DNA of 58,847 nucleotides from Candidatus Ornithospirochaeta stercorigallinarum (GCA_018711525.1 DVIF01000046.1:1-58847), one strand, 5' to 3'. Shown: positions 15,073-24,007, numbered from the stretch's first letter. Numbers and translations: made by a program. The notes: generated from the sequence alone by a model not told the origin.

Positions 15073-15957
15073 TTACTTTACGATTGAAGTATCAGCAATC
15101 TTCTCATAGAAGCGAGCGAGGGCACTGTGGTCTTCCTTCTCGAATCCATAAGCCTTGAGGGACTGCATCATCTCCATGACCTCTCCTGTAAGAGGAACAG
15201 GTGCGTTTACTGCATGTGCTGCATTGAGAGCGTTTGTGAGGTCCTTGATATGAAGTTCAATCCTGAATCCAGGCTTGTAGTTGCCGGCGATCATCATAGG
15301 TGCCTTTGCATCCATGACTGTGGAGCCTGCAAGACCACCGCGGATAGCCTGATATACGAGCTCAGGATCAGCTCCGACCTTCTTACTGAATGTGAGGGCC
15401 TCAGCTACAGCTGCGATATTGCATGCTACAACGATCTGGTTTGCAAGCTTTGCGATGTTTCCAGCTCCAAGTGAACCTACATATGTAACGGAACCTGCCA
15501 TTGCCTTGAGAACAGGAAGGAACTTGTCAAAATCCTCCTTCTCTCCTCCTACCATGACGGAAAGTGTTCCATCGATCGCCTTCGGCTCTCCACCGGAGAC
15601 AGGAGCATCAAGCATCTTGCAACCTTTCTTTGCAAGCTCCTCACCGATTTTCTTGCTCTCAACCGGGTCGATTGAAGACATATCAATCAAAGTGAATCCT
15701 GGTTTTGCGGTCTCAGCAACACCGTTCTCTCCGAGTACAGCGGCTCTTACCTGTGGGCTGTTCTGAACCATGGTGATGATGACATCGACTTCCTTTGCCA
15801 TCTCAGCGCCGTTTGCAGCGCTCTTTGCTCCACATGATACGAGATCCTCGACAGCTGCCTTGTTGAAATCGCAGACAACAAGCTCGTGTCCTGCCTTGAT
15901 AAGGTTCTTCGCCATCGGGCGGCCCATAATTCCAAGTCCGATAAATCCAATTTTCAT
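15073..15957 (-). CDS. garR: Tartronate semialdehyde reductase (3-hydroxyisobutyrate dehydrogenase family)
   Basis: Reduces tartronate semialdehyde to D-glycerate with NAD(P)H. The Rossmann motif GFIGLGIMGRPMAKNL is at the N-terminus, the substrate loop DAPVSGGEPKA near residue 122 and the catalytic-Lys helix GAGNIAKLANQ near residue 166. Length 294 matches E. coli GarR. The ORF track begins 43 codons earlier, inside the aldolase gene. ATG 15957 has GGAGG upstream and follows the aldolase stop by 1 nt. The context with aldolase, glycerate kinase and two sugar-acid dehydratases favours tartronate semialdehyde over hydroxyisobutyrate. Confidence 0.92.
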   Translation of the reverse strand: MKIGFIGLGIMGRPMAKNLIKAGHELVVCDFNKAAVEDLVSCGAKSAANGAEMAKEVDVIITMVQNSPQVRAAVLGENGVAETAKPGFTLIDMSSIDPVESKKIGEELAKKGCKMLDAPVSGGEPKAIDGTLSVMVGGEKEDFDKFLPVLKAMAGSVTYVGSLGAGNIAKLANQIVVACNIAAVAEALTFSKKVGADPELVYQAIRGGLAGSTVMDAKAPMMIAGNYKPGFRIELHIKDLTNALNAAHAVNAPVPLTGEVMEMMQSLKAYGFEKEDHSALARFYEKIADTSIVK

Positions 15958-15958
15958 C

Positions 15959-16870
15959 TTACTTTTCCTCCGAAATTGTATATCCGTTTTCAATAAACAC
16001 TTTCTTAAGTCCTTCAAGCTGGGAAACTGTTGAAGGCTTGTTTGGAAGGAACGGCTTTCCAAGATCCCTTCCGAGAAGGTTTCCACAATCCTTCATTGCA
16101 ACAGGGAACGATGACTTATCCATCTGAAGCCTGATGGGATTGAGCCTGAACTGGGCCTCAAGAGCACCCTTCCAGTCTCCTGAGGTGAATTTATCATAGA
16201 TTGAGCATACAAGCTCAGGGATGAAGTTTGCAGTACAGCAGACAGCACCCACCGCACCTACGGCAAGACCTGCATAGATCGCCGTGTCCTTTCCACACAT
16301 GACCTTGAAGTTCACATCGCGGTTTCTTCTGATGAACTCCTCCGTCTGTGTGATATCCCCGGAGCTGTCCTTCATACCGATGATGTTCTCCTTCTCGTGG
16401 CAGAGGCGGTGCACAAGGTCCTGGCTGATGCCATAGCCCGTCCTTCCCGGGTTGTTGTAAAGCAGCATCGGAGTATCCCCAAGAGCATCGGCAATGGAAG
16501 CGAAATGGGTATAGAGCTCATCCTCGGACGGCTTGAGGAACATCGGCTGCAGGACAGAGACAGCGTTCACACCCATCTCTTTTCCCATGAGTGCAAGCTC
16601 AATGCATTTCTTCGTCCTTATTGCGCCAACTCCCATATACACAGGCACTCTTCCCTTCACCTGGTCGAGAATAATCTTGAGGATGGGCTCCTGCTCATCC
16701 TTATCCATCATATAGAATTCGCTGTTGGAACCGAAGGCAAGAATACCCTTGACTCCACGCTCGATCATGAAGTCGATATGTTCCCTGAGCCTAGGCTCGT
16801 CAACGTGCTCATTTTCGTCTATAGGTGTGGCAATCGGTGGTACGATGCCTTTGAAAAATGAAGTATCCAT
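15959..16870 (-). CDS. DHDPS-family aldolase, probable 5-keto-4-deoxy-D-glucarate aldolase
   Basis: A 303-residue class I aldolase of the dihydrodipicolinate synthase/N-acetylneuraminate lyase family. The catalytic Tyr lies in LLYNNPGRTG (about residue 140) and the Schiff-base Lys in NIIGMKDSSGD (about residue 168). The usual GTTGE motif is changed to FGSNSE, so the substrate is not aspartate semialdehyde. Some relatives (KdgD) decarboxylate this keto-acid to 2-oxoglutarate semialdehyde, but the next genes here need tartronate semialdehyde, so retro-aldol cleavage to pyruvate plus tartronate semialdehyde is the better guess. It would replace the unrelated GarL aldolase. First gene of the unit with garR and garK. 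Confidence 0.8.
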   Translation of the reverse strand: MDTSFFKGIVPPIATPIDENEHVDEPRLREHIDFMIERGVKGILAFGSNSEFYMMDKDEQEPILKIILDQVKGRVPVYMGVGAIRTKKCIELALMGKEMGVNAVSVLQPMFLKPSEDELYTHFASIADALGDTPMLLYNNPGRTGYGISQDLVHRLCHEKENIIGMKDSSGDITQTEEFIRRNRDVNFKVMCGKDTAIYAGLAVGAVGAVCCTANFIPELVCSIYDKFTSGDWKGALEAQFRLNPIRLQMDKSSFPVAMKDCGNLLGRDLGKPFLPNKPSTVSQLEGLKKVFIENGYTISEEK

Positions 16871-16895
16871 CCAACCCTCCTAAATTGTTGAATAT

Positions 16896-16924
16896 AGAAT
16901 ATAACACGATGCTATATTTGTCAA
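16896..16924 (-). promoter_or_regulatory. Predicted promoter of the aldolase-garR-garK unit
   Basis: Minus strand TTGACA, 17-nt spacer, TATTCT, about 25 nt before the GGAGGG ribosome binding site of the aldolase gene. Confidence 0.7.
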
Positions 16925-16950
16925 ACAATATTTGATGATTTTACAAAAAC

Positions 16951-16961
16951 ATAAAATTTCT
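16951..16961. promoter_or_regulatory. Shared 11-mer ATAAAATTTCT upstream of the gar promoter
   Basis: The same 11 bases occur at 19736-19746 upstream of the gud promoter, in the same orientation and 20-27 nt before the -35 box in both cases. It may be a half-site for the IclR protein encoded at 24029. The region is AT-rich, so chance is possible. Confidence 0.25.
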
Positions 16962-16977
16962 ATAATATCATTATATT

Positions 16978-18324
16978 TTATCTAACAAGACACGGCTTCT
17001 TAGAATCGTACTTCCAATCGGGAATCAGATACTGCATGTACTCGGCATCATCCCTGTCATGGCTCTTCAGACTCATATAAAGCCTGTTGGCCTCCTCCAG
17101 CCTCTTGCGGTCGATATGCACACCCAGCCCAGGAGAGGAAGGAAGAATAAGCTTTCCATTCCTGATCTCAGGTGTGTCGGAAAGAAGGTTCTGCCCATCC
17201 TGCCAGATCCAATGGGTATCAAGCGGAGCGATGTTCCCGACGGCTGCAGCTCCAACCTGTGCGAATGCGGCAAGAGTGATATCGAAATGGTTGTTTGAAT
17301 GAACACCCCATGTCAGCCCCCAGGGCTTGAGAAGCTGAGACATCCTGATCGTCCCGTCGAATCCCCAGAAATGAGGGTCTGCAAGGATTATGTCGCAGGA
17401 GGACTCGATTACCGTATGATAGAGCTGACGCCAGTTTGTGGCGATCATGTTCGTCGCAACAGGTAGGTTTGTCGCATTCTTGAACTCCCTCATGATCTCC
17501 CTGCCTGAAAATCCATCCTCAGGTCCGCAAGGGTCCTCGACATATGTGACAAGCCCCCTCATCTCATTACCAAGCTCAATTGCTTCTTTAAGCGACCATG
17601 CACCATTGGGGTCTATGTTGATTCTTGCCTCGGGGAAGGCCTTTCTGAGCGCCTTCAACGCTTCGACCTCCTCAGAGCCTTTGAGAACCCCGCCCTTGAG
17701 CTTGAAATTCGAAACCCCGTACTTCTCCCTTACGGCAGAGGCCTCCTCCACAATCCTCTCAGGTGTGAGTATCTCCTCCCGCCTGAGACGGAACCATGGG
17801 TCAGGGGAGCTGGACTCATCGATATATTCAAGTGGAGCACCCTCAGCCTTCGCCTTGTCAGAGACATAGAATAGATAGCCAAGTATCTCAATCTCATCCC
17901 TTTGCTTCCCTTCCCCTAAGAGCTCCGCCATGGGAAGGCCGAGGAACTGCCCGAAAAGATCGAGGAGCGCACACTCCAAAGCCCACTCGGTCTTTACAAC
18001 GAATTTCAGCTTGCTTATATCGAGAGTCTGGAGGTCATCCTCTCCTGTCCTGCTCTTGTCGTATATCGCATGGATATCCTGCAGGATATGCCTGTATGCG
18101 CCGATTTCACGTCCTTCTACGAGGGGAATGAGATCCTTGAGGAACGAGAATGCATAGTCCCCTCCATGTATCTCTCCTATTCCCTCATGCCCCTCGCTGT
18201 CTGTGAGGATCACGATATTCCTTGTGAAAACAGGGGCATGGGCTCCTGAAAGGGTCATCAGCATACTGTCGTATCCGGCGACAGGGACGACCTCCATCTT
18301 CTTTATAATAGGAGTTGCGGACAT
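16978..18324 (-). CDS. gudX: Glucarate dehydratase-related protein (GudX-like paralogue)
   Basis: An enolase-superfamily protein of 448 residues, next to a clear GudD. It keeps the catalytic pattern: FKLKGGVL (KxK base), [23 protein letters not shown] (metal ligand) and [14 protein letters not shown] (the His). It differs from GudD in the loop around residues 165-185 and in the N-domain. In E. coli the GudX paralogue is poorly active on glucarate and its role is unsettled. Here it is the second gene of the gud unit, 4 nt behind gudD, with its own GAGGTGATG site. It might prefer idarate, a lactone-derived acid or another diacid. The symbol is by position and similarity, not by proven function. 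Confidence 0.82.
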   Translation of the reverse strand: MSATPIIKKMEVVPVAGYDSMLMTLSGAHAPVFTRNIVILTDSEGHEGIGEIHGGDYAFSFLKDLIPLVEGREIGAYRHILQDIHAIYDKSRTGEDDLQTLDISKLKFVVKTEWALECALLDLFGQFLGLPMAELLGEGKQRDEIEILGYLFYVSDKAKAEGAPLEYIDESSSPDPWFRLRREEILTPERIVEEASAVREKYGVSNFKLKGGVLKGSEEVEALKALRKAFPEARINIDPNGAWSLKEAIELGNEMRGLVTYVEDPCGPEDGFSGREIMREFKNATNLPVATNMIATNWRQLYHTVIESSCDIILADPHFWGFDGTIRMSQLLKPWGLTWGVHSNNHFDITLAAFAQVGAAAVGNIAPLDTHWIWQDGQNLLSDTPEIRNGKLILPSSPGLGVHIDRKRLEEANRLYMSLKSHDRDDAEYMQYLIPDWKYDSKKPCLVR

Positions 18325-18328
18325 ATCA

Positions 18329-19660
18329 TCACCTCACCATGCAAGGTCTCTTGTTATCGAACTTCCATCCCGGAATCAGGTACTGCATGCCCTTTGCATC
18401 ATCACGTGCGCCGAGGCAGTTCTTCTCAAAGACCTCCGCAGCCTTCTCGACCTGCGCCCTGTCGACTTCGATTCCAAGACCAGGCTTTGAAGGAAGGTCT
18501 ATGCATCCGTCCTTTATCTGAAGAGGTTCCTTTGTCAGGCGCTCCCTTCCCTCCTGCCAGATCCAGTGCGTGTCGATTCCGTTCATCTTTCCAGGAATTG
18601 CAGCTGCACACTGCACGACCATTGCAAGGGAGATATCGAAATGGTTGTTCGAATGGCATCCCCACATGAGACCGAAGTCATTGCAGAGCTGTCCGACCCT
18701 GACAGAACCCTCCATGGTCCAGAAATGAGGATCAGCAAGAGGGATGTCGACACTGTTGAGGGCGATGCAATGTGCCATCTGGCGCCAGTCGGTATCGATC
18801 ATGTTTGTTGCAGTAGGCATTCCAGAGCCCCTCTTGAACTCCGCCATGATCTCGCGGCCTGAGAATCCCTCCTCCGCTCCGCATGGATCCTCACAGTATG
18901 CAAGGACCTTCTTGAGCTCCGGCGCGATCTCAAGTGATTCCTTGAGGGACCAGCATCCGTTCGGATCGAGGTCGACACGTGCATCTGGGAAATCCCTCTT
19001 TATGAGCTTTACCGCCTCAAGCTCCTGCCATGGGGTGAAAACACCACCCTTGAGCTTGAAGTCTACGAATCCATATTTATCATGTGTAGCGTGTGCGAGC
19101 TTCAAAACCGCCTCAGGAGTCATCGCCTCCTCGTTTCTCAGGCGGTACCACTCACAATCGGAATCGGACTCGTCCATATATGGAAGATCGGTCTTCTTCC
19201 TGTCCCCTACATAGAAAAGATATGAAAGGAACTGTACCCTGTCGCGCTGGATTCCATCACCCATCAAAGCTGCAGCAGGAACACCGAGGAACTTTCCCAA
19301 GAGGTCGAGACATGGAGCCTCGATTGCTGTAACGACATGGACACCAGTCCTTAGATCGAATGTCTGAAGACCCCTCACATCATCTTTAATATTGGTATTA
19401 AGCCACGCCCTTACCTTGTTGAGAGTCTGCTTGTAGTCTGCAAGGGATGTTCCGATGACAAGATCCTTGACATCTTCAAGGGCCTTCGCAATCTTCTGTC
19501 CTCCGGGGACCTCGCCGACACCTTCGGCTCCCGTGCTGTCGGTTAGGATGACGACATTCCTGGTAAAATATGGTGCATGAGCACCTGAAAGGTTCAATTC
19601 CATAGAGTCATGGCCTGCTACCATGAACACTTCCATCTTCTCAATTGTAGGACTCATCAT
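18329..19660 (-). CDS. gudD: D-glucarate dehydratase
   Basis: Dehydrates D-glucarate (and L-idarate) to 5-keto-4-deoxy-D-glucarate. The 443-residue sequence follows E. coli GudD closely: [87 protein letters not shown] and a C-terminus ending [10 protein letters not shown]. It is first in the gud unit, with AAAGGAG before the ATG, facing the importer across a 528-bp AT-rich region. Confidence 0.96.
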   Translation of the reverse strand: MMSPTIEKMEVFMVAGHDSMELNLSGAHAPYFTRNVVILTDSTGAEGVGEVPGGQKIAKALEDVKDLVIGTSLADYKQTLNKVRAWLNTNIKDDVRGLQTFDLRTGVHVVTAIEAPCLDLLGKFLGVPAAALMGDGIQRDRVQFLSYLFYVGDRKKTDLPYMDESDSDCEWYRLRNEEAMTPEAVLKLAHATHDKYGFVDFKLKGGVFTPWQELEAVKLIKRDFPDARVDLDPNGCWSLKESLEIAPELKKVLAYCEDPCGAEEGFSGREIMAEFKRGSGMPTATNMIDTDWRQMAHCIALNSVDIPLADPHFWTMEGSVRVGQLCNDFGLMWGCHSNNHFDISLAMVVQCAAAIPGKMNGIDTHWIWQEGRERLTKEPLQIKDGCIDLPSKPGLGIEVDRAQVEKAAEVFEKNCLGARDDAKGMQYLIPGWKFDNKRPCMVR

Positions 19661-19687
19661 TACGCTCCTTTTAAATGTACTAAAAAG

Positions 19688-19716
19688 AGTTTAGCACTGC
19701 TTTTTGCAGAAAACAA
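19688..19716 (-). promoter_or_regulatory. Possible gud promoter
   Basis: Minus strand TTGTTT, 17-nt spacer, TAAACT. Weak match to consensus but well placed before the AAAGGAG site of gudD. A CTGC-AAAAA-GCAG hairpin sequence fills the spacer. Confidence 0.4.
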
Positions 19717-19735
19717 GAAAAAATATAAGAATTTT

Positions 19736-19746
19736 ATAAAATTTCT
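19736..19746. promoter_or_regulatory. Shared 11-mer ATAAAATTTCT and palindrome upstream of gud
   Basis: Copy of the element found upstream of the gar promoter (16951-16961). Here it overlaps a perfect 14-bp palindrome, which would suit a dimeric regulator. Confidence 0.3.
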
Positions 19747-20090
19747 TGATTTTTCAATCCAATTTATATTTTATTTCAATTTTAAATATTTTTAGAAACA
19801 GATTTTCATCTCTGGTTTTATCTGCAATCTGCTGGTTTTTCATCTGGAACCTGAGATATTATTGAACCATCATAAAACTGTAATGAAAACATACAAATGT
19901 TCATATTTACAATGTTTATCTTTAATATTTTCTTATGTTATAAACAAATGAAATTTAGTCTTCTAAATTATACCACTAATCCGTCCTCACATTGATGTCA
20001 TTTCCAGACGAGTTTTGTAAACGTATGAATGTCATCATACATGTTTTTTAAGAAATCTAACGAATTTTCAACTCTTATTATATTTTTTTG

Positions 20091-20119
20091 TTGACAGATT
20101 ATAAAACAGGTCTTAAAGT
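20091..20119 (+). promoter_or_regulatory. Predicted promoter of the importer gene
   Basis: TTGACA, 17-nt spacer, TAAAGT, about 70 nt before the AAAGGAG ribosome binding site. Confidence 0.65.
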
Positions 20120-20188
20120 TTTATTCGAACACTAAAACCTGACCCGACGGCTCAACCATTTGCCTTAGGGAACTAAAAGGAGATAAAA

Positions 20189-21460
20189 ATGGATCTTTAC
20201 ATCACATTGGCTGTTACAATCGGCATGATGGCCATGTTCATCTGGGGTAAGTACGCATACGGACTTATCACAATGACATGCTGTGTCATCCTTGCTGCAA
20301 CAGGCGTTCTTCCACTTTCAGGAGCCTTCTCTGGTTTCTGCAATCAGATTGTTGTTCTTATCGCACCGACACTTGCCCTGAGTGAAGCACTCAAGAGGAC
20401 AAGCCTCATCGGTTCATTCGGAACTCTTCTTGATAGAATGAAGGGAACCCATGGAACACTTCTCATCCTCGCATTCTATGCCGTAGGTATCATCATGGCG
20501 CAGTTCATTCCGACGACAGGATCGATTGCAATCCTCATCGTATTCCTTGCAACGCTTGGAAATACCGGTGATATCACGACAAAGAGAGTCATGATGCCGC
20601 TTCTCGGAGTAATGGTTGCCTGGAAGTTCAGAACCCCGATTGGACTCGGTGCTACGACATTCGCCATGGTAAACGGTTTCGCAGGTGACATCCTTGCTCC
20701 GGAGCATCAGCTCTCACTCCTCGATCCGTTCCTCTATGCAATCGTACCTTCAGTATGTCTTACAATTTATTGTATCTTCTGCTGGAAGCTCATGCCTAAG
20801 GACGACTCTGCAATCGATGAGAGCAAGCTCAAGAAGCAGGCTCAGGTAGAGCTTCTTCCTATGAACAAGCAGTACATAGTATACGGAGTATTCGTAGTTG
20901 TCGTAGCACTCATGCTCTTCAACATCCTCAACCTCCGCTATCTTGCACCGGCAATCGGAGTCATCATCCTTATCTTCACAGGATGCTTGAAGGTACCAGA
21001 GGCTGTTAAGCCAATGACAAGTGACATGATCTGGATGATCGCAGGTGTTCTTGCTGTAGCAGACGCACTTTCAAAGTCCGGAGCAAGTGAGCTCATCGGA
21101 TCGGCTCTCCAGTCAGGACTTGCACACGTAACGAATCCGTACATCATCTGTCTGATCTTCTCAGCAGTAACGGTTATCATGACAACCTTCCTTTCAAACA
21201 CTGCAACACAGGCTGTTCTCATTCCTATCGCAGCTTCAATCTGTGCAGCAGCAGGATGGGATCCAAGAGGACTATTGCTGATCATCGGAACATGCAACTA
21301 CTTCGCTATCGCATTCCCTTCCGGCTCCGGAGAAGCTGCGGTCACATTCGCTGCCGCCGGCTACAACCCTGTCAAGATCTTGAAGTTCACAGGCCCGTAC
21401 TGCCTCATTGCAATAGTCACATGCGGAATTATGGCCCAGATAATGTACCCACTCTATTGA
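20189..21460 (+). CDS. SLC13/DASS-like anion transporter, probable glucarate/galactarate importer
   Basis: A 423-residue inner-membrane protein with about 11 hydrophobic segments. Family features of the divalent anion/sodium symporters are visible: a first NQIVVLIAPTLAL re-entrant region and the second hairpin with FLSNTATQAVLIPIA, which carries the Ser-Asn-Thr motif near residue 340. A cytoplasmic charged loop (residues about 200-230) divides two halves. The substrate is inferred from its neighbours: it faces gudD and is followed by genes leading to galactarate dehydratase. It is unrelated to the MFS transporter GudP/GarP used by enterobacteria. Confidence 0.8.
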   Translation: MDLYITLAVTIGMMAMFIWGKYAYGLITMTCCVILAATGVLPLSGAFSGFCNQIVVLIAPTLALSEALKRTSLIGSFGTLLDRMKGTHGTLLILAFYAVGIIMAQFIPTTGSIAILIVFLATLGNTGDITTKRVMMPLLGVMVAWKFRTPIGLGATTFAMVNGFAGDILAPEHQLSLLDPFLYAIVPSVCLTIYCIFCWKLMPKDDSAIDESKLKKQAQVELLPMNKQYIVYGVFVVVVALMLFNILNLRYLAPAIGVIILIFTGCLKVPEAVKPMTSDMIWMIAGVLAVADALSKSGASELIGSALQSGLAHVTNPYIICLIFSAVTVIMTTFLSNTATQAVLIPIAASICAAAGWDPRGLLLIIGTCNYFAIAFPSGSGEAAVTFAAAGYNPVKILKFTGPYCLIAIVTCGIMAQIMYPLY

Positions 21461-21490
21461 TAATCGTTTTTTCATAAAAAGGAGAAGAAA

Positions 21491-22345
21491 ATGGAAAAGA
21501 AGATTTACTACGCACAGGTCGTGCATCCAAGATTCGGAGATGACAGGAAGCATCCATGGAAGTACACGGTTCCTGCATTCCGCTATGCTCCACACGTATG
21601 GCAAGTCGGTGGAAACGATGACGTATGCTGCTTCCTTCTTGATTCTGGTGAGGGCCTGATCCTCATCGATACAGGCTATACTGAGTCCGTATACCTCACG
21701 GTAGACAGGATCTGGAGAGCGGGATTCGATCCAGCTGATATCAAGAAGATCCTCCTTACACACTGGCACTGGGATCACTGCAACGGAGCATCGATGATCC
21801 AGCAGCTTACAGGTGGAAAGGCTGAGATCTGGCTGAGCAAGGAGGACGAGGTGCTCCATCAGAAGTGGAAGGACGACACAAGTGAGCTCGAGATGATCGA
21901 CTATGAGGTGACGAACTTCTATGACGACAATAAGCCTATCAAGCTCGGCCGCTTCACAATCGAGACCTTCCTCACTCCAGGACACACACCTGGTGTAACC
22001 TCCTTCCGCTTCACAGATACAGATGAAGAGACAGGAAAGACATACCGCATCGCACTCCATGGAGGACTTGGTGTACCTATGATGCGCCCTGACCTCAGAG
22101 AGAGATGGGATGTCACGGAAGAGATGTGCGAGCAGTTCGTCTCAGACTGTGAGAAGATGGCAGAGTGGCCTATCGACATCGCTCTTCAGAGCCATTTGAA
22201 CCAGGGAAACATCAAGCCGAACATCCCTGAGGATACAAACGACTACTCAGTCTGGATCGCCGATTATGCATGGAAGGACGTCCTGCTTAACCGCGCAGAT
22301 GCTGTAAAGGCATTCTATCCAGAGAAATACGGAAAGAAGAACTGA
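21491..22345 (+). CDS. Metallo-beta-lactamase-fold hydrolase, possible sugar-acid lactonase
   Basis: A 284-residue protein of the N-acyl-homoserine-lactonase-like branch of the metallo-beta-lactamase superfamily. The zinc motif HWHWDHCNG is near residue 96, followed by PGHTPGVTSF (third His, about residue 160) and a late LQSHLNQG His. It lies 30 nt after the importer and before garD. In a glucarate/galactarate locus the simplest role is opening glucaro- or galactarolactones to the free acids, but this is only inference; quorum-lactone hydrolysis is the other known activity of the branch. GGAG-AAG lies before the ATG. Confidence 0.8.
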   Translation: MEKKIYYAQVVHPRFGDDRKHPWKYTVPAFRYAPHVWQVGGNDDVCCFLLDSGEGLILIDTGYTESVYLTVDRIWRAGFDPADIKKILLTHWHWDHCNGASMIQQLTGGKAEIWLSKEDEVLHQKWKDDTSELEMIDYEVTNFYDDNKPIKLGRFTIETFLTPGHTPGVTSFRFTDTDEETGKTYRIALHGGLGVPMMRPDLRERWDVTEEMCEQFVSDCEKMAEWPIDIALQSHLNQGNIKPNIPEDTNDYSVWIADYAWKDVLLNRADAVKAFYPEKYGKKN

Positions 22346-22364
22346 CTTCTTCCTATTCAGATTC

Positions 22365-22400
22365 AAGGGATCGGACTTTTACAGTCCGGTCCTTTTGTTT
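22365..22400 (+). terminator. Terminator after the importer-hydrolase unit, overlapping the garD promoter
   Basis: AAGGGATCGGACT pairs with AGTCCGGTCCTTT (13 bp with two G-U) around TTTAC, followed by TTTTGTTTT. Its loop contains the -35 box of garD, so the end of one unit and the start of the next share sequence. Confidence 0.75.
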
Positions 22401-22406
22401 TATAAT
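22378..22406 (+). promoter_or_regulatory. garD promoter for a leaderless transcript
   Basis: TTTACA, exact 17-nt spacer, TATAAT; the ATG of garD begins 7 nt after the -10 box. No Shine-Dalgarno sequence is present. Confidence 0.65.
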
Positions 22407-22413
22407 TTCAACT

Positions 22414-23931
22414 ATGGACAACAACAGACTTACAATCAAGATAAATGAAAAAGACAATGTCGCCGTAGCTATCATGGACCTTGAGAAAGGGACTGATATC
22501 GGGAGTGGAATCGTAACAAGGGATTTCATTCCGCAGGCGCATAAGATCGCACTCAAGACGATTGAGAAGGATGAGGCAGTCATCCGCTACGGTGTCTGCC
22601 TCGGATATGCAAAAGAGAGGATTGAGAAAGGCAGCTGGATAAACGAGCACATGCTCAATCTCCCGAAGAGCCCGTCACTGGACGAGCTTGAATGGGGAAC
22701 GAACATTGTAGAAGACCTTCCCGACCCTCCAAGGAAGACATGGCTCGGATATAAGAACGAGAGCGGCCCTGCAGGGACAAGGAATCTTCTTGGCATTGTA
22801 ACGACAGTTCAGTGTGCCGCAGGAGTTCTCAAGGTCGCCGTCGAGGAGATAAGGAAAACCCTCCTTCCCAAGTATCCTAATGTAGAGGATGTGGTTGCAA
22901 TCACCCACCCCTACGGATGTGGTGTTGCAATCAACGCACCTATGGCTGTCATCCCTATCAGGGCGGTTACAAACCTGATCAGACACCCGAACTTCGGAGG
23001 GGAGGTCATGGTTGTCGGCCTTGGATGTGAGAAGCTCACATATGAGCGTGTCCTTCCTCCTGAGCAGATCAACGAGGAGAACGTCCTCACTCTGCAGGAT
23101 TATGCAGGACGTGATGCGATGATCGAGGCGATCATGAAGATGGCTGAGAGGAAGCTCGAGAAGCTCAACAGAAGGAAAAGGGAGGAACTCCCGCTTTCGG
23201 ATCTTCTGATCGGAATGCAGTGCGGAGGCTCTGATGCATTCTCCGGAATCACGGCAAACCCATCTGCCGGCTATGCTGCCGACATGCTCGTAAAAGGTGG
23301 TGCGACAGTCCTGTTCTCTGAAGTGACGGAGGTGCGTGACGGAGTTAATCTCCTTGCCCACCGCTGCATCTCCAAGGAGGTATGCGACAAGCTCGCATCC
23401 GAGATGAGATGGTATGACAACTACCTTGAAGAAGGTGGTGTCGACAGGGATGCCAACCCTACCCCGGGCAACAAGAAGGGTGGACTTGCGAACATCGTAG
23501 AAAAGGCCATGGGCTCGATTGCGAAAAGCGGAACAAGCCCTATCGTAGAGGTCCTCTCCCCTGCCGAAAAGCCAACGAAGAAGGGTCTTATATTCGCGGC
23601 AACCCCTGCAAGTGACATCGTATGCGGTCCAAGCCAGGTGGCAAGTGGAATAGGACTTCAGGTCTTCATGACAGGAAGGGGAACGCCATACGGACTTGAA
23701 GTAGCACCGGTTATAAAGGTGTGCAGCCGCAATGAGCTGAAGGACCACTGGTTCGACCTTATAGATATCTCCGCGGGAGATGTTGCAATCGGAAAAAAGA
23801 CGATAGCCGAGGTTGGAACCGAGATATTCAACTTCATTCTCGATGTCGCAAGCGGAATAAAGAAGCCGTTCAGCGACATATACGGTTTCCACAACGACAT
23901 GTGCATCTTCAATCCTGCTCCGATAACGTAA
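22414..23931 (+). CDS. garD: Galactarate dehydratase
   Basis: Converts galactarate (mucate) to 5-keto-4-deoxy-D-glucarate, joining the glucarate route. 505 residues with an N-terminal SAF-like domain (residues 8-90) and the large C-terminal dehydratase domain. Motifs identical or near-identical to E. coli GarD include HPYGCGVAINAP, MQCGGSDAFSGITANP, ANPTPGNKKGGLANIVEKA and a C-terminus ending FNPAPIT. The altronate dehydratase UxaA is related, but the SAF-fused length and motif detail favour GarD. The start has a consensus -10 box 7 nt upstream and no ribosome binding site, so the mRNA is probably leaderless. Confidence 0.95.
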   Translation: MDNNRLTIKINEKDNVAVAIMDLEKGTDIGSGIVTRDFIPQAHKIALKTIEKDEAVIRYGVCLGYAKERIEKGSWINEHMLNLPKSPSLDELEWGTNIVEDLPDPPRKTWLGYKNESGPAGTRNLLGIVTTVQCAAGVLKVAVEEIRKTLLPKYPNVEDVVAITHPYGCGVAINAPMAVIPIRAVTNLIRHPNFGGEVMVVGLGCEKLTYERVLPPEQINEENVLTLQDYAGRDAMIEAIMKMAERKLEKLNRRKREELPLSDLLIGMQCGGSDAFSGITANPSAGYAADMLVKGGATVLFSEVTEVRDGVNLLAHRCISKEVCDKLASEMRWYDNYLEEGGVDRDANPTPGNKKGGLANIVEKAMGSIAKSGTSPIVEVLSPAEKPTKKGLIFAATPASDIVCGPSQVASGIGLQVFMTGRGTPYGLEVAPVIKVCSRNELKDHWFDLIDISAGDVAIGKKTIAEVGTEIFNFILDVASGIKKPFSDIYGFHNDMCIFNPAPIT

Positions 23932-23952
23932 GTGCGGAGCTTAGAAAAACAG

Positions 23953-23977
23953 AAAGGGGCCTTAGCGCCCCTTTTCC
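23953..23977 (+). terminator. garD terminator
   Basis: AAAGGGGC-CTTAGC-GCCCCTTT, followed by a short T-rich tail TTTTCCC. Confidence 0.75.
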
Positions 23978-23982
23978 CATTG

Positions 23983-24007
23983 AAAAAGCCCTCAAACCAA
24001 TGAGGGC
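23983..24007 (-). terminator. Terminator of the IclR-family gene
   Basis: GCCCTC-8 nt-GAGGGC; on the minus strand the stem is followed by TTTTT. Together with the garD terminator it separates the convergent genes. Confidence 0.8.

Larger units (their letters stand above)
19661..20188. other. 528-bp AT-rich divergent control region between gudD and the importer
   Basis: No gene or RNA structure that I can recognise. It holds a promoter for each side (listed), a 14-bp palindrome AATTTTATAAAATT at 19730-19743 overlapping the shared 11-mer, and a run of AT-rich sequence with several T-tracts. Its size suggests binding of a regulator, most likely the IclR protein at 24029. Confidence 0.6.

Noticed and set aside
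22345-22414. ANTAR-type attenuator before garD
   Set aside because: The terminator's 5' side has no complementary stem around an A1/G4 hexaloop; it is better explained as the end of the upstream unit.
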